From positions 124,001-188,000 of the forward strand of contig NZ_JAKZFD010000010.1 of assembly GCF_022549225.1 (NCBI RefSeq): DNA of 64,000 nt. Reading direction: 5' to 3'. The notes below the pieces were generated by a model. The model was not told the origin of the DNA. It was given only the letters and a program-made list of their open reading frames with translations, and made no database searches. A program made the translations under genes and the position numbers. Of the stretch, positions 8,191-17,382 are shown one piece after another. Source of the stretch: Pelomonas sp. CA6. GTDB lineage: Bacteria; Pseudomonadota; Gammaproteobacteria; Burkholderiales; Burkholderiaceae_C. Position 1 is the first letter of the stretch; each line of letters opens with the position of its first letter.

Positions 8191-9034
8191 CGGCGTCTCC
8201 TGCAGGGTCATCGGTAGCACCTCCCGCGGCGCCATGAGCCCCTCGATTCGCGACTGCGTCATCGCTTTCATGAACATCTCCCTCGCAAGTGCCCCGGATG
8301 TGCAAGCTGCTGACGGCGATGCCGCCACGGGCCAGACGCGCCGCCAGCCGATCCTGGTGCGCCGCGGCCAGCGTGGTTGCCTCGGACAGCTGGACCTGCA
8401 GCGTCCAGCCCGGCAGCGCCACGCTGGCGGCCGAGGCCGGGCGCTCCGCGTGGATCACGACGGGGGTCAGGACTTGCCCGTTGCTCACCTCGAGCTGCCA
8501 GCGCTGCGGCAGGCTTTCGGGCTGTCGGGCCAGAGCCAGCAGGGTGGCGCTGGGCGGCAGCACGTCGGCGACCGGCAAAGGGGGCGGCAGAAAGCTCGCA
8601 TTGCGCCAGCCCATCGGGAGCGGCCAGGGGACTGGCGCCGCGGCGGTCTCGGATGCGACCGGGGCGGCCGACGTCAGATCCTTCGGGGCGGCGTCGCGCG
8701 GCGCCGATCCGCCGGACCCGCGGTGTGCGCCACGGCTGACAGAACGCCCGGGCTCGGTGGCCGGCTCGTCGCCTGAGCGGCCGTGTCCCGCCGTCGGCGG
8801 GTGATCCGGTGGCGTCCAGCCGGCGGGCCGCGGCGGCAGTTCCATATCGGATTGCCGCGCGCCGAGTGCGCGCTGCCAGGACGCCTCCATCGGTCCCGCG
8901 CCGCGGGCATCAGCCTCTCCTCCCCTGGCGTTGGCCGGGCATCGCCCAGGGCCCGCCCCGAGCCGGTCTTGCAGAGCCTCGGGGCCAGTGCACGATGGCC
9001 ATCCCATCGGGCCTCCCGTCGCGCGTACATTCAT
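8147..9034 (-). CDS. SctP-like (HpaP/YscP position) T3SS protein
   Basis: This 295-residue Pro/Ala-rich protein lies between sctO and sctQ, the usual place of the needle-length or substrate-switch protein SctP. Its first half looks disordered. A folded C-terminal stretch (about residues 150-250) contains QRWQLEVSNGQVLTPVVIHA and WTLQVQLSEATTLAAAH, reminiscent of the C-terminal domain of HpaP/FliK-like proteins. Sequence support is weak, so the name rests mainly on synteny. Its ATG overlaps the sctO stop (ATGA). The final 15-40 codons overlap the GNAT gene and are low complexity. Confidence 0.55.
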   Translation of the reverse strand: MNVRATGGPMGWPSCTGPEALQDRLGAGPGRCPANARGGEADARGAGPMEASWQRALGARQSDMELPPRPAGWTPPDHPPTAGHGRSGDEPATEPGRSVSRGAHRGSGGSAPRDAAPKDLTSAAPVASETAAAPVPWPLPMGWRNASFLPPPLPVADVLPPSATLLALARQPESLPQRWQLEVSNGQVLTPVVIHAERPASAASVALPGWTLQVQLSEATTLAAAHQDRLAARLARGGIAVSSLHIRGTCEGDVHESDDAVANRGAHGAAGGATDDPAGDADEADGHGIAPVRRH

Positions 9035-9591
9035 CGGCGGCCTCCCGCGCTGGCGTCCTCTCGCTCGCCGTCCTGGCGGCGCTCGGCGTCATGGTCGCGT
9101 TGCCGAGCGTGGGCGCGGCCCAGGTCAAGCGCCAGTGCCTCCCTCATCTCGCCGCGCACGCAGGCGCGCTGGCATTCGGCCAGGTGGTCCTGGGCTTGCT
9201 CCAGCACCTGTTCGTCGTTGATCAAGGCGTACTCCTCGCGTTCCAGTTGTTCTTCCAGCCAGGCCCGGTGGGCGCCCACGCAGGCACTCCAGCGCGGGAG
9301 TTGCGCCGACAGCGCACCGACCAAGCCGGCCATCAGCCGCTGCCGTGCCGCGCGGAGGCCGGCCAGCTTCTCCCGGCGCCGCTCCAGGGCTTGCCGCGCG
9401 CGGTCGACCGCCGCGGCCGCCGCTGCGGCTTCGGCCTGTGCCCGGCGCCGCTGCAGGCTGCGCAGTTGCAACAGCTGGCGGCCGGCTGCCGGCAACAGTC
9501 TGCGACCCAGCTCGTCGAGCAGCTGCGGATCGACCCCGCTTGTGGCCACGCCGTGGCTGGCGCCCACGGACCCCGGCGTTGGCGCGCTCAC
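9031..9591 (-). CDS. sctO: T3SS stalk/coiled-coil protein SctO
   Basis: Starting at the GTG at 9591 (GGAGG eight bases upstream), the 186-residue product is almost entirely charged alpha-helix. Examples are LLDELGRRLLPAAGRQLLQL, RARQALERRREKLAGLRAAR and REEYALINDEQVLEQAQDHL. This long antiparallel coiled-coil pattern, together with its place right after the ATPase gene, is typical of SctO/YscO/FliJ. That protein connects the ATPase hexamer to the export gate. The open frame continues far upstream without an ATG nearby and overlaps sctN antiparallel to its meaning, so the GTG is preferred. Confidence 0.82.
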   Translation of the reverse strand: MSAPTPGSVGASHGVATSGVDPQLLDELGRRLLPAAGRQLLQLRSLQRRRAQAEAAAAAAAVDRARQALERRREKLAGLRAARQRLMAGLVGALSAQLPRWSACVGAHRAWLEEQLEREEYALINDEQVLEQAQDHLAECQRACVRGEMREALALDLGRAHARQRDHDAERRQDGEREDASAGGRR

Positions 9592-9653
9592 CGGACGGCC
9601 CTCCGCACGGGGCGCCCGGCGGCTCGCTGTAGGGAACGAGCCGGTGTGCTCAT
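9588..9653 (-). CDS. 21-codon mini-ORF bridging sctN and sctO
   Basis: An ATG overlaps the sctN stop (ATGA) and opens a 21-codon frame beginning Met-Ser-Thr. Its TGA overlaps the GTG start of sctO (GTGA). It would let ribosomes leaving sctN translate through to sctO, acting as a coupling bridge. The peptide is Arg/Ala-rich and not recognised. A mini-ORF of the same length and geometry sits before sctV. Translation is inferred only. Confidence 0.3.
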   Translation of the reverse strand: MSTPARSLQRAAGRPVRRAVR

Positions 9654-10978
9654 GTGACCGCCTCCAGGAGCGCACGCCGCGCCGCGTCCCAGTCGGCGTG
9701 CTCATTGCCGGCCTGGCGCAGCAGGCTTTGCATGGCGGCATGACGGGCGATGGCCTCGTCGGCGAGCGGGTCGCTGCCGGCACGGTATTCGCCAACGCGC
9801 AGCAGGAATTCGATGTCCGCATGACGGGCCAGCAGCTCCCGCAGACGGCCCGCGGCGCGCTGGTGATCCGCGTCCACCACCCGCGAGAACACACGGCTGG
9901 CACTTGCCAGCACGTCGATGGCTGGATAGTGGTGGGCCTGGGCCAGCTTGCGCGACAGCTGCACATGGCCGTCCAGCAACGAGCGCACTTCCTCGGCGAT
10001 CGGGTCTTCGCCGCTCTCGTCCTCCGCCAGTACCGTGTAGAAGGCGGTGATCGAACTCCGGTCATCGTTGCCGGCGCGCTCGAACAGCTTCGGCAGTTCC
10101 GCGAAGACCGACGGTGGATAGCCACGCCGCACGGGAGGCTCGCCGGCCGACAGGCCCAGCTCCCGCAGCGCGCGCGCATGCCGGGTGACCGAATCCATCA
10201 TCAGCAGCACCCGCCGGCCCTGCGCCCGGAAGCCCTCGGCGATGGCGGTGGCGGCGACGGCCGCGCGGGCGCGTTCCAGCGCCGGCCGTTCGGATGTGGC
10301 CACCACCACCACCGATCGCGCCAGGCCCCGTGGGCCGAGTGCCTCGTCGATGAATTCGCGCACCTCGCGACCCCGCTCACCGATCAAGGCGATGACGTTG
10401 ACGTCGGCCTGGGCGTGCCGGGCCAGCATGCCCAGCAGGGTGGACTTCCCGCCGCCGGCCATGGCGAAGACGCCCACGCGCTGGCCCTCGCCCACCGTGA
10501 GCGTGGCGTCGATCGCCCGGATGCCGGTGGGGAAGGGGCGATCGACCGGGCGGCGGGCCAACGGGTGGGGGGCATCGCGATAGAGGGGCGTACGGCTGCA
10601 GCGGGGCAACGGCCGGCCATCAATGGGGCGGCCCAGGCCGTCCAGCACCCGACCGAGCAAGGCGATGTCGCAGGGAACGCTGGCGGGCGCCTCGTCGACG
10701 CTGACCTGCGCCCCGACCGGCAGGTGCAGCAACGGCCCCAGCGGCGCGAGCAGCAGTTCGCCGTCGGCATAGCCGATGACTTCGGCAAACAGGCCCTCGC
10801 CCGGCTCGTCGTGCGCCGGATCGACGACGCGGCAGACCTGGCCAATGCGGGCCCGCAGGCCGCGCGCCTTGAGCAGCGTGCCAACGGCCTGCACGATGCG
10901 GCCGCGTTCCTGCAAGGGCTGCGCATGGCGCAGGCTTTGCAGCAGCCCGGAGGCGTGGGAAGACGGCGTGTCCATCAT
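9650..10978 (-). CDS. sctN: T3SS ATPase SctN
   Basis: The 442-residue ATPase is related to the F1 beta subunit. Walker A is AMAGGGKST (about 172-180), Walker B is [11 protein letters not shown], and the conserved [31 protein letters not shown] and DDPIAEE-like segments ([16 protein letters not shown]) are present. SctN unfolds and strips chaperones from substrates at the cytoplasmic face. The Walker A reads MAGGGK where most SctN have GSGVGK, still within the P-loop consensus. The ATG at 10978 overlaps the sctL stop; an open frame upstream is ignored because it overlaps sctL. It is followed by a 21-codon bridge to sctO. Confidence 0.95.
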   Translation of the reverse strand: MMDTPSSHASGLLQSLRHAQPLQERGRIVQAVGTLLKARGLRARIGQVCRVVDPAHDEPGEGLFAEVIGYADGELLLAPLGPLLHLPVGAQVSVDEAPASVPCDIALLGRVLDGLGRPIDGRPLPRCSRTPLYRDAPHPLARRPVDRPFPTGIRAIDATLTVGEGQRVGVFAMAGGGKSTLLGMLARHAQADVNVIALIGERGREVREFIDEALGPRGLARSVVVVATSERPALERARAAVAATAIAEGFRAQGRRVLLMMDSVTRHARALRELGLSAGEPPVRRGYPPSVFAELPKLFERAGNDDRSSITAFYTVLAEDESGEDPIAEEVRSLLDGHVQLSRKLAQAHHYPAIDVLASASRVFSRVVDADHQRAAGRLRELLARHADIEFLLRVGEYRAGSDPLADEAIARHAAMQSLLRQAGNEHADWDAARRALLEAVT

Positions 10979-11706
10979 GCGGCGCGCTCCGGGTCGGTGG
11001 CGGTGGGGGCATGCGGAGGCACAGCGGCTGACGTCGATGGCCATGCCGACGCCGATGCCGACGCTCGCGCAACGCCGGGCGGGGCATTCAGGTTCAGGCC
11101 CCAGGCACTGGCCAATCGCCCCAGCTGGCTCTCGAGTGCCGCATCGACCTCACCATGCGGGCCGGCCAGGTGGCAGCCGCCGGCCGGCAGCGCCGCGTCC
11201 CCGACCACCGACCAGCGCAGGTCCCGGCCGTCGTCCAGCAGCGCGCGTACCGCCTGCTCCTGCGCCGCGGGCACGCGCAGGACAATGTCCGGCGCATCCG
11301 GCAACGCCTGGCGCGCCGCCTCGCGGGCCAGCCGGGCCAGTTGCTCGGCCTCGGGCAATTGGCCGATCAGCTTGCGGGCCACCTGCAGTGCGAGCAGGGC
11401 CACATCCGATTGACTCGCCCGTCCGGCTGTATCGGCGGCCTTTGCCGCGGCAGCCAGGGCGTCGAGGGCCACCTGGCGCGCGAGTGCCAGACCTTCGCGG
11501 CGGCCTTCGTCCAGGCCCTGCCGCCAGCCTTCGGCGGCGGCTTGCGCTCGTGCTTCTTCGGCGCTGGCCGCCTGGGTCGACGTCATCTCGATCAAGCACG
11601 CGCAGAGCGCGTGAACATCGTCGAAGGCGCGTACCTCGTCGGGAGAGAACAGCCGTCGGCTGGATGACAGCGCCAAGCCTTCGCCATGCCAGAGCAAGTA
11701 GTTCAT
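10975..11706 (-). CDS. sctL: T3SS ATPase regulator/stator protein SctL
   Basis: This 243-residue protein is a FliH/YscL/HrpE family member. It has a charged, Ala-rich N-terminal helix with the repeated pattern [21 protein letters not shown] folded C-terminal domain contains [13 protein letters not shown] and [18 protein letters not shown]. SctL links the ATPase to SctQ in the sorting platform. It starts by overlapping the sctK stop and ends by overlapping the sctN start. The last 35 residues form an Ala/Ser-rich tail not typical of the family. Confidence 0.87.
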   Translation of the reverse strand: MNYLLWHGEGLALSSSRRLFSPDEVRAFDDVHALCACLIEMTSTQAASAEEARAQAAAEGWRQGLDEGRREGLALARQVALDALAAAAKAADTAGRASQSDVALLALQVARKLIGQLPEAEQLARLAREAARQALPDAPDIVLRVPAAQEQAVRALLDDGRDLRWSVVGDAALPAGGCHLAGPHGEVDAALESQLGRLASAWGLNLNAPPGVARASASASAWPSTSAAVPPHAPTATDPERAA

Positions 11707-12383
11707 GCGCCGGCCTCCCCGGCGCCTTCGGTGTCCGCGCGCTCTCCGCGGCGGGCGGTGGCGGGCACCGGCGGCGCCGCTAGCAGCGTCGCACGCCGCA
11801 ACAGGGCCTGGGCATGGGCGGTCGGCATCATCAGCTCCGCCAGTGGGGCCAGCGCCTGGCTGGCGGCATGCCGCAGGGCGCCATGCGGCAGGGTGCAGGC
11901 CAGCACGGCGGCACCGCAGTTGCGCAGCAGCGTCGCGACGCCGTTGACCACGGTGGCGCCGGGCGCGGACTGCTGCGGCCAGTCCGGCAGACCCGGAGGC
12001 AGCGCGGCCCCCTGCTGCCAGGCGTCGTCCTTCAGCAGCGCCCGGTAGAACCCGTCGCCCAGCGCCGCGCGCAGAGCTTGCACCCGCGGCGCATCGATCC
12101 AGCGCCGCAGTGCCGGGGCGCAGAAGACGGCACCGACGCGCCGCTGGAGCGTCAGCAACGCGTCGTCGGGCAAGGCCAGCCAGACGGGCGGCAACGCCGG
12201 GGCCGCCGTGGCGACGGGGCGCACGCAGGCCGTCCCGCCGAAGGCCTGTTCCAGTGCGGGCCAGCTCAGCGCTGCGGCCGCGGCTGGGGCCGATCGTTGC
12301 AGCCGCTCGGCAATGCGGGCCCTTTGCGCCCGTCGCAGCCGCAGCGCCTGACGCGCCGGCGAGAGATCGAGGGCTTCATCCAT
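11703..12383 (-). CDS. sctK: T3SS sorting-platform protein SctK
   Basis: The ATG at 12383 overlaps the end of sctJ and gives 226 residues beginning MDEALDLSPARQALRLRRAQ. The sequence is poorly conserved, which is normal for SctK. The position between sctJ and sctL (J-K-L order as in Ysc) and the segments FCAPALRRWIDAPRVQALRA and DGFYRALLKDD support the call. SctK caps the SctQ pods of the sorting platform. The longer open frame upstream lies antisense-like across sctJ and is not used. Confidence 0.7.
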   Translation of the reverse strand: MDEALDLSPARQALRLRRAQRARIAERLQRSAPAAAAALSWPALEQAFGGTACVRPVATAAPALPPVWLALPDDALLTLQRRVGAVFCAPALRRWIDAPRVQALRAALGDGFYRALLKDDAWQQGAALPPGLPDWPQQSAPGATVVNGVATLLRNCGAAVLACTLPHGALRHAASQALAPLAELMMPTAHAQALLRRATLLAAPPVPATARRGERADTEGAGEAGA

Positions 12384-13179
12384 GGGGGCGCTCCGGCTGC
12401 ACGACCAGGGTGGGCTCGAGGGCGCTGGCCTGGCTGGCTGCCGTGGGGCGGCGACGGGCGCGCAAGCCGAGGGCCGCGCCGACCAGCAGCGCGCCTGCCG
12501 CGGCCATCGACCAAGGCAGCCAGGCCGGCACGCCCGACGCCTCGCGCGGGCCGCGGGGGGGCACGCCGGCCGGAGCCACCGGACTTTGCGACGGCAGCGC
12601 GGGGAAGAGGGCCACGGTGACCTTGTCTGCCGGCAGGCCCTCCACGCTGTTGAGCACCAGCGCGCGGATCTTGGGCGTGAGTGCCTGCAGGTCCACGTCC
12701 GGCCGGTGTTTGATGAAGACGGATGCAGCGGCGGGTTGCGGCTTGTCATCCAGCGGGTGCTTCTCCGGCACCACCAGGTGGACCCGCGCCGAGACCACGC
12801 CGTCGATGCTGGCCACCGTGTTGGACAACTCCTGCGACAGCGCATACAGCAGCCGCGCCCTCTCCTCCAGCGGCGTCGAGACGAAGCCCTCGCGCTTGAA
12901 GACGTGGCCCAGCGAGTCGAAGCTCTCGCGCGGCAGGCCCTGTGCGCGCATCAGCTGCACCGCAGCGGAGAAATCGTCGGCGCCGACATGCACCGCATAG
13001 GCCTTGTCCTCACGCACCTTCTGCGCGGGGAGACCGGCCTCGCGCAGCGCGGCAACCACCTCGTTGGCCTGGCGCTCGGTCAGGTCTCCGTAGAGCGTTT
13101 GCTCCTTGCAGGCGACCAGCAGCAGCGTCGCCGCCAGCAGCGCCGCAGCGGCGCGATTCATGCGGGGCAGTCGGCGCAT
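12376..13179 (-). CDS. sctJ: T3SS inner-ring lipoprotein SctJ
   Basis: The 267-residue product has a signal peptide ending in the lipobox LLVAC, so the mature N-terminal Cys (about residue 24) is lipid-modified. It continues with LYGDLTERQANEVVAALREA, the two ring-building motifs and SARVHLVVPEKHPLDD. A C-terminal transmembrane helix follows (PWSMAAAGALLVGAALGL). This is the YscJ/PrgK/FliF-like protein that forms the inner periplasmic ring with SctD. It lies four bases after sctI. Confidence 0.95.
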   Translation of the reverse strand: MRRLPRMNRAAAALLAATLLLVACKEQTLYGDLTERQANEVVAALREAGLPAQKVREDKAYAVHVGADDFSAAVQLMRAQGLPRESFDSLGHVFKREGFVSTPLEERARLLYALSQELSNTVASIDGVVSARVHLVVPEKHPLDDKPQPAAASVFIKHRPDVDLQALTPKIRALVLNSVEGLPADKVTVALFPALPSQSPVAPAGVPPRGPREASGVPAWLPWSMAAAGALLVGAALGLRARRRPTAASQASALEPTLVVQPERPHG

Positions 13180-13183
13180 CGCA

Positions 13184-13615
13184 TCACCCTTGTTGGCGGA
13201 AGAGTTGCTGCAGCCCGTCCGATCCGCGGTTGGCGATGTTGGAGGTGAGCTGGCAATGGAACATGAACTCCTGGCAACGCAGCGTCAGGTGGACCACGTC
13301 GCCCGGTCGCATCTCACTGCCCGCCAGCCGTGCCGACTCGGCCAGACGGCCCAGCCGTTCAGCTTCGGCATTGATGTGGTCGAAGGGCTTCATGATCTGC
13401 GCCGCCACCTCGGAGACCGGCGCCATGCGGGCGGCCGCCGGGGTGTCGGTCGCTCCGGCGCCGCGCATCTCTGCGCGGCGCAAGGCCTGCTCGAAGCCGC
13501 CAATGTCGGCCAGCGATACGCCATAGCCGGCGCGAGCCGAGGCGCCGGTGCCGTCGACGCCGGGCGCGCCGGCGGACGATACGGCCGGCAGGCCGAGCAC
13601 TGCGAGGGCGGTCAT
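13184..13615 (-). CDS. sctI: T3SS inner rod protein SctI
   Basis: The ATG at 13615 overlaps the sctF stop and yields 143 residues. The C-terminal half carries the SctI/HrpB2/YscI-like helix pattern MRPGDVVHLTLRCQEFMFHC followed by QLTSNIANRGSDGLQQLFR. SctI forms the adapter between export gate and needle. The N-terminal 45 residues are Ala/Gly-rich. The F-I-J-K-L gene order supports the identity. The long frame running upstream crosses sctF and sctD and is rejected. Confidence 0.85.
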   Translation of the reverse strand: MTALAVLGLPAVSSAGAPGVDGTGASARAGYGVSLADIGGFEQALRRAEMRGAGATDTPAAARMAPVSEVAAQIMKPFDHINAEAERLGRLAESARLAGSEMRPGDVVHLTLRCQEFMFHCQLTSNIANRGSDGLQQLFRQQG

Positions 13616-13905
13616 TGCTTGCGGGCCATGGTTTCCAGCGCCGAGCCGACCGAAGCCAGCGCCGTGTGGGACGAATTGCTGAGGAAGCCCATCTCCAGGG
13701 ACATCGCGGTCAGCTGGGTGATGTCGGCCGGCTTGTCGGCCTGGGCGGCGCCGATCTGGGCAGACTTGTCGCTGATCTGGTCGGCCTTGGCGTCCAGTGC
13801 CTTGCCCCAGGCCTCGGCCATCGCTTCGAACCAGCTGCCGCTGCCTTGGGTGCCGCTGCTGCCGCCGGTGGTGTTGAGGAGGGCGTTGCGTTGGATCGTG
13901 TTCAT
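13612..13905 (-). CDS. sctF: Putative T3SS needle subunit SctF
   Basis: The 97-residue protein sits between sctD and sctI, exactly where Ysc-type loci carry the needle gene. It has a disordered Ser/Gly/Thr-rich head (1-22), a helix SWFEAMAEAWGKALDAKADQ and a second helix ending ASVGSALETMARKQ. The helix-turn-helix layout fits needle or filament subunits. Direct similarity to YscF/MxiH is not visible by eye. The same two helices, ending in the identical MARKQ, recur at the C-terminus of the 231-residue protein at 22126-22821, so the two are paralogous. The start has an AAGGAG eight bases upstream. Confidence 0.72.
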   Translation of the reverse strand: MNTIQRNALLNTTGGSSGTQGSGSWFEAMAEAWGKALDAKADQISDKSAQIGAAQADKPADITQLTAMSLEMGFLSNSSHTALASVGSALETMARKQ

Positions 13906-13950
13906 GAAAGCTCCTTGGGTGGTGGTTGAAGGGATGGGGGCGGGAGATCT

Positions 13951-15321
13951 TCAGAAATCGATGCGGGTCTGTGCGCCGTCGCGCTCCAGCAGCAGCGCCT
14001 GCGGCTGTACCTCCGCCACCCGATGGCCGCTGGGCAGCACCGCGCCGACGAAGTAGCGGGCACCATCCGCCGTGACGAGATGGGGCAGGGGGCCCTGGCT
14101 GACCAAGGTGACGATGCGCTTGCCAGGCTCGCCGCCAGTGGCCGGCAAGCTGGGCGAAACGGGGCGCGCCGATTCGGTGGCGCTGGCGGCGGCCGGCGCC
14201 GGGCGGGCCGCTGCAACCGTCGCCGCGGGGGCGATCAACTGGCGCAGCTGCGGCAATGCGGCGCGCACATCGGCCATGGCGCGGTCGATCCGCTCGGCAG
14301 GCAGTCCCGCGGTGTTGCCTTCGAGCCGTACTTCGCCCGGGCCGGTCACGACCGCGCGCCAGGACAGGCCGGCCAGCTGCAGTGCCTCCTCGACGTTGGC
14401 GGCCAGGACCTCGTCGACCTGCACCTGCCAGCGCGGTGCCCCGGGCCAGGCGGTGAGCCGGCTGCGCATGCGCTCGGCCTGGGCACGGGAGGCCACGCGG
14501 CCGACGAACTGGGGCCGGCCGGCGCCGTCGAGTTCGATGCGCAGGCCGGAAAAATCGGCGTCCTGCAGCAGTGCCTGCTGCTGGGCCGGGCTGAGCGCTG
14601 GCGCCATGGCGGCCGAGGGGGCGGTCGGCATGGTGAACCCCAGCGCCCACACCAGGCCCGCCCCACCCAGCACCGCACCACCGCCTGCAAGCCAGGCGTC
14701 CAGGCCGCTGCGCGGCGCGGCAAGGACGGCCGCCGGTTCATCGTTCGACGTCTCCACGGGAGCCGCTTCGCTCTCCTGTGGTGCAGGCGGCGAGAGCGAC
14801 CAGATCGACACCGCAGGATCTCCGAAGGCGATGGCCAGGCAGTCGCCCAACTCCATGGCCACGCCGGGAGACCAGTCGAAGCCTTGGCCCGGCCCCCGAC
14901 AATCGCCGCCGACGGCCACCTGGCCTTCGAGGACGTCGCACCACGCCAGTCCCGTGGACCGCAGTGTCAGCCGCAATCGCACTGGCGTGTCGCCGTGCAG
15001 TTGCAGACCGGTGGCTTGGGGCTCGTGTCCCGTCGCCTCGTCCTCGAGCGGTGTGTCGCCGTCGTCCCGGTGCACGCTCAACGTCCAGGTCTGTCCCCCA
15101 GCGGGCCAACGCACGGCCGCGCCGGCCTGCGGGCCGGACAGCACGCGCAGCTCGAAGTGGCTGGACAGGTCGCCCGCGCCGCCCGTCCATGGAACCGCGG
15201 CGGAGCCTGGACTGGCCGATTCGATTGCCTGCGCCGAGGCGGATGGAGGCTTGCCCGGCGGCAGGTTGGACTCGGGCCGCGCGCTCGTCCGCGGCGCGTG
15301 TTGCGGATGGCGCGCGCTCAT
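13951..15321 (-). CDS. sctD: T3SS inner-membrane ring protein SctD
   Basis: This 456-residue protein begins with a Pro-rich tail and a cytoplasmic FHA-like domain (about 55-180: FELRVLSGPQAGAAVRWPAG). One transmembrane helix follows near 220 (AGGGAVLGGAGLVWALGF). The periplasmic part has ring-building/BON-type modules, for example FVGRVASRAQAERMRSRL. It ends YFVGAVLPSGHRVAEVQPQA, typical of YscD relatives. SctD encircles SctJ. The start overlaps the sctC stop. Slightly longer than average because of the Pro/Ala-rich head and an insertion around 380-400. Confidence 0.88.
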   Translation of the reverse strand: MSARHPQHAPRTSARPESNLPPGKPPSASAQAIESASPGSAAVPWTGGAGDLSSHFELRVLSGPQAGAAVRWPAGGQTWTLSVHRDDGDTPLEDEATGHEPQATGLQLHGDTPVRLRLTLRSTGLAWCDVLEGQVAVGGDCRGPGQGFDWSPGVAMELGDCLAIAFGDPAVSIWSLSPPAPQESEAAPVETSNDEPAAVLAAPRSGLDAWLAGGGAVLGGAGLVWALGFTMPTAPSAAMAPALSPAQQQALLQDADFSGLRIELDGAGRPQFVGRVASRAQAERMRSRLTAWPGAPRWQVQVDEVLAANVEEALQLAGLSWRAVVTGPGEVRLEGNTAGLPAERIDRAMADVRAALPQLRQLIAPAATVAAARPAPAAASATESARPVSPSLPATGGEPGKRIVTLVSQGPLPHLVTADGARYFVGAVLPSGHRVAEVQPQALLLERDGAQTRIDF

Positions 15322-17321
15322 CGCATCTCTCCACGCGCCGGGGCGGCGCTGTTCGCGGTCGGCTCCGGCGGCAGTGCGACCGGTTGTGCGGTTCCGGGTT
15401 CGCGCAGCGGCTGTGTGGTGGCCGGCGATGCCGCCTCGGTCGCCGGCCCGGACGGGGGGGCGGCTTGCGGCACCGTGGCGCTGCCGGAGGACAGTGGAGC
15501 GCTGCCCGCTGGCGGCGGCGCCGCGCCGCGCAGCGGGTTGTCGCCGGCCGGTCGCCCGGCGGGCGCCAGCCGTGGCGTGATCAGAAACATGCGTTCGATG
15601 CGCTGCCGCTGATCGGTGTTGGTGCGGAACAGATGACCCAGCACCGGCACGTCGCCCAGCACTGGCACCTTGGTCGAGCCCGTGCTGCTGCTGTCGCGCA
15701 CCATGCCGCCGATCAGCAGGCTCTCGCCTTCGGTGATCAGGGCCTGGGTCTGGATGGTGGAGCGCTCCACCACCGGGATCTGGTCCACCTGGGCCGCGGT
15801 CATGTTGCCGTCCTCCACCTGCACCAGCAGCTTGATGCGGGTGCGCTCCCGGTCGGTGAAGACGTGGGGCGTCACCCGCAAGGAGGTGCCGGCGGTGACA
15901 TTGAACAGGTCCACCTGCTCGCGCCCCGCGACGCGCACATAGAACGTGGAGCTGCTGTCGAAGATGGCCTCGACATTGGACAGCGTCAGGACCTGCGGGC
16001 TGGAGACCACGCGGGCGGCTCCGTCCTCCTGTAGGGCGCTGATGCGGGCGACAAAATTGTTGCGGTTGCCCAGCACCGCCGAGATGAAGCCTCCCTTGCC
16101 GCGCGGAGTGACCTCACGGTTGCCGCGCAAGGCCAGGTCGCTGGCGCTGCCGTTGCCGAAGAGGAATTCGCTGCCCCCGGGGCTCGACCAGCGCCAGTTG
16201 ATACCCAGTTCCCGCAGTCGATCGGTGTTGATGTCGATGACGGTGGCCTCGATCTCCAGCGCCTGCGGTTCGATGTCCAGCGCCTGGATCAGCGCGGCGT
16301 AGCGGTCCAGGCGATCGGGCTGGTCGCGCACGATAACCGCGTTCAGCCGCGGATCGGCCTCGATGCGCGGGCCTGCCGCGGCCGTCGGTACGGCGGGGGG
16401 CGCTGCCGCCTCGCGGCCGCGCAGGACACCGGGTTGTTGCAGAGCTGCCTGCATCAGCTCGGCCTCGCCGCGGGCCGGCGCGCCGTAATCCTGGGCGAGG
16501 GCACCTTGGTGGCCCAGGCCCAGGGTGCCGCCGCCGTTCCCGCCGGCCGCCTGGGCGGCCAAGCCCTGGCCGCGTAGGCCGGGCACGGTACTCGGCCGCT
16601 CGCGCGCGGCCGGGGCGTTGCCGCCGCCCTGTACGCCCACCAAGGTACGCAGGATGGAGGCAACACCTGGCACGTTGACTGGGCGGCCGCCGGTGGACAT
16701 GGAAACGTCCTGAGCCCAGGCATAGCGAAGGTAGTAGACGCGGAAGTCCTCCCGGCCTGTGGCGGCGACGGTGGAGGCGGGCGGCTGCGAGGGGTCGTTG
16801 GCCCGGACCAGCTCGGCCACCATCTCGATGAAGGCCGGATGGCCGCGTGCCACCAGGGTTCCGTCCGCGCCGCGGCGCAGGGTGTTCTGCGCATCGGTCA
16901 GCTGCAGTTCCTCGGCATTGCGCAAGGTGCGCTGCAAGGCCAGCGGGCCCAGCGGGAACTGCCGCTGCTGGACCTCCCTCGACGGCGCCACGTGGGTGAC
17001 CAGCCCGTCGTGGAACAGCACCAGGCCGTAGGCGCGTGCGATCTCCTGAACCAGGGTCTGGGCCGGCATGCGAAAACGACCGCTGACCTGGCCATTCAGG
17101 TTGGGGCTGATGGCCACCGGCGAGTCGACCTGGGCGAAGACGTTTTCCAGAAAGGCGCCCAGCGGCTGCTCGCGCGCGCTCACCACCACCGGCTTGGCGC
17201 CCTGGCTCCAAGGCACCGCCGCCGGCACCGGCGCGGTCACAACGGCCAGGGCCATCGCCCATGCGCGCGGTGCCAGGAAGGACGGATGAAGCGGGCGTGA
17301 ACGGATCATCGGCAGAGACAT
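15318..17321 (-). CDS. sctC: T3SS outer-membrane secretin SctC
   Basis: The chosen ATG at 17321 gives 667 residues with a signal peptide (AWAMALAVVTAPVPAAVPW). An upstream ATG at 17375 is also in frame but has no ribosome site. N-domains read VSAREQPLGAFLENVFAQV and NLNGQVSGRFRMPAQT. The secretin core contains EATVIDINTDRLRELGINW, VVSSPQVLTLSNVEAIFDSS and LLIGGMVRDSSSTGSTKVPV with LGDVPVLGHLFR. Fifteen-fold rings of this protein form the outer-membrane channel. An unusual Gly/Ala-rich insertion (about 220-300) sits between N-domains. The C-terminal 70 residues are Pro/Ala-rich. Confidence 0.94.
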   Translation of the reverse strand: MSLPMIRSRPLHPSFLAPRAWAMALAVVTAPVPAAVPWSQGAKPVVVSAREQPLGAFLENVFAQVDSPVAISPNLNGQVSGRFRMPAQTLVQEIARAYGLVLFHDGLVTHVAPSREVQQRQFPLGPLALQRTLRNAEELQLTDAQNTLRRGADGTLVARGHPAFIEMVAELVRANDPSQPPASTVAATGREDFRVYYLRYAWAQDVSMSTGGRPVNVPGVASILRTLVGVQGGGNAPAARERPSTVPGLRGQGLAAQAAGGNGGGTLGLGHQGALAQDYGAPARGEAELMQAALQQPGVLRGREAAAPPAVPTAAAGPRIEADPRLNAVIVRDQPDRLDRYAALIQALDIEPQALEIEATVIDINTDRLRELGINWRWSSPGGSEFLFGNGSASDLALRGNREVTPRGKGGFISAVLGNRNNFVARISALQEDGAARVVSSPQVLTLSNVEAIFDSSSTFYVRVAGREQVDLFNVTAGTSLRVTPHVFTDRERTRIKLLVQVEDGNMTAAQVDQIPVVERSTIQTQALITEGESLLIGGMVRDSSSTGSTKVPVLGDVPVLGHLFRTNTDQRQRIERMFLITPRLAPAGRPAGDNPLRGAAPPPAGSAPLSSGSATVPQAAPPSGPATEAASPATTQPLREPGTAQPVALPPEPTANSAAPARGEMR

Positions 17322-17382
17322 GGCGTTTTCCGGGAAGCGCTGGACGGGGCAGGCGAGGGCGATCACGGCAGTCATCCCGGGG

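Noticed and set aside
13184-14650. Extended frame upstream of sctI
   Set aside because: Only the last 143 codons match SctI; the rest crosses sctF and sctD out of frame.
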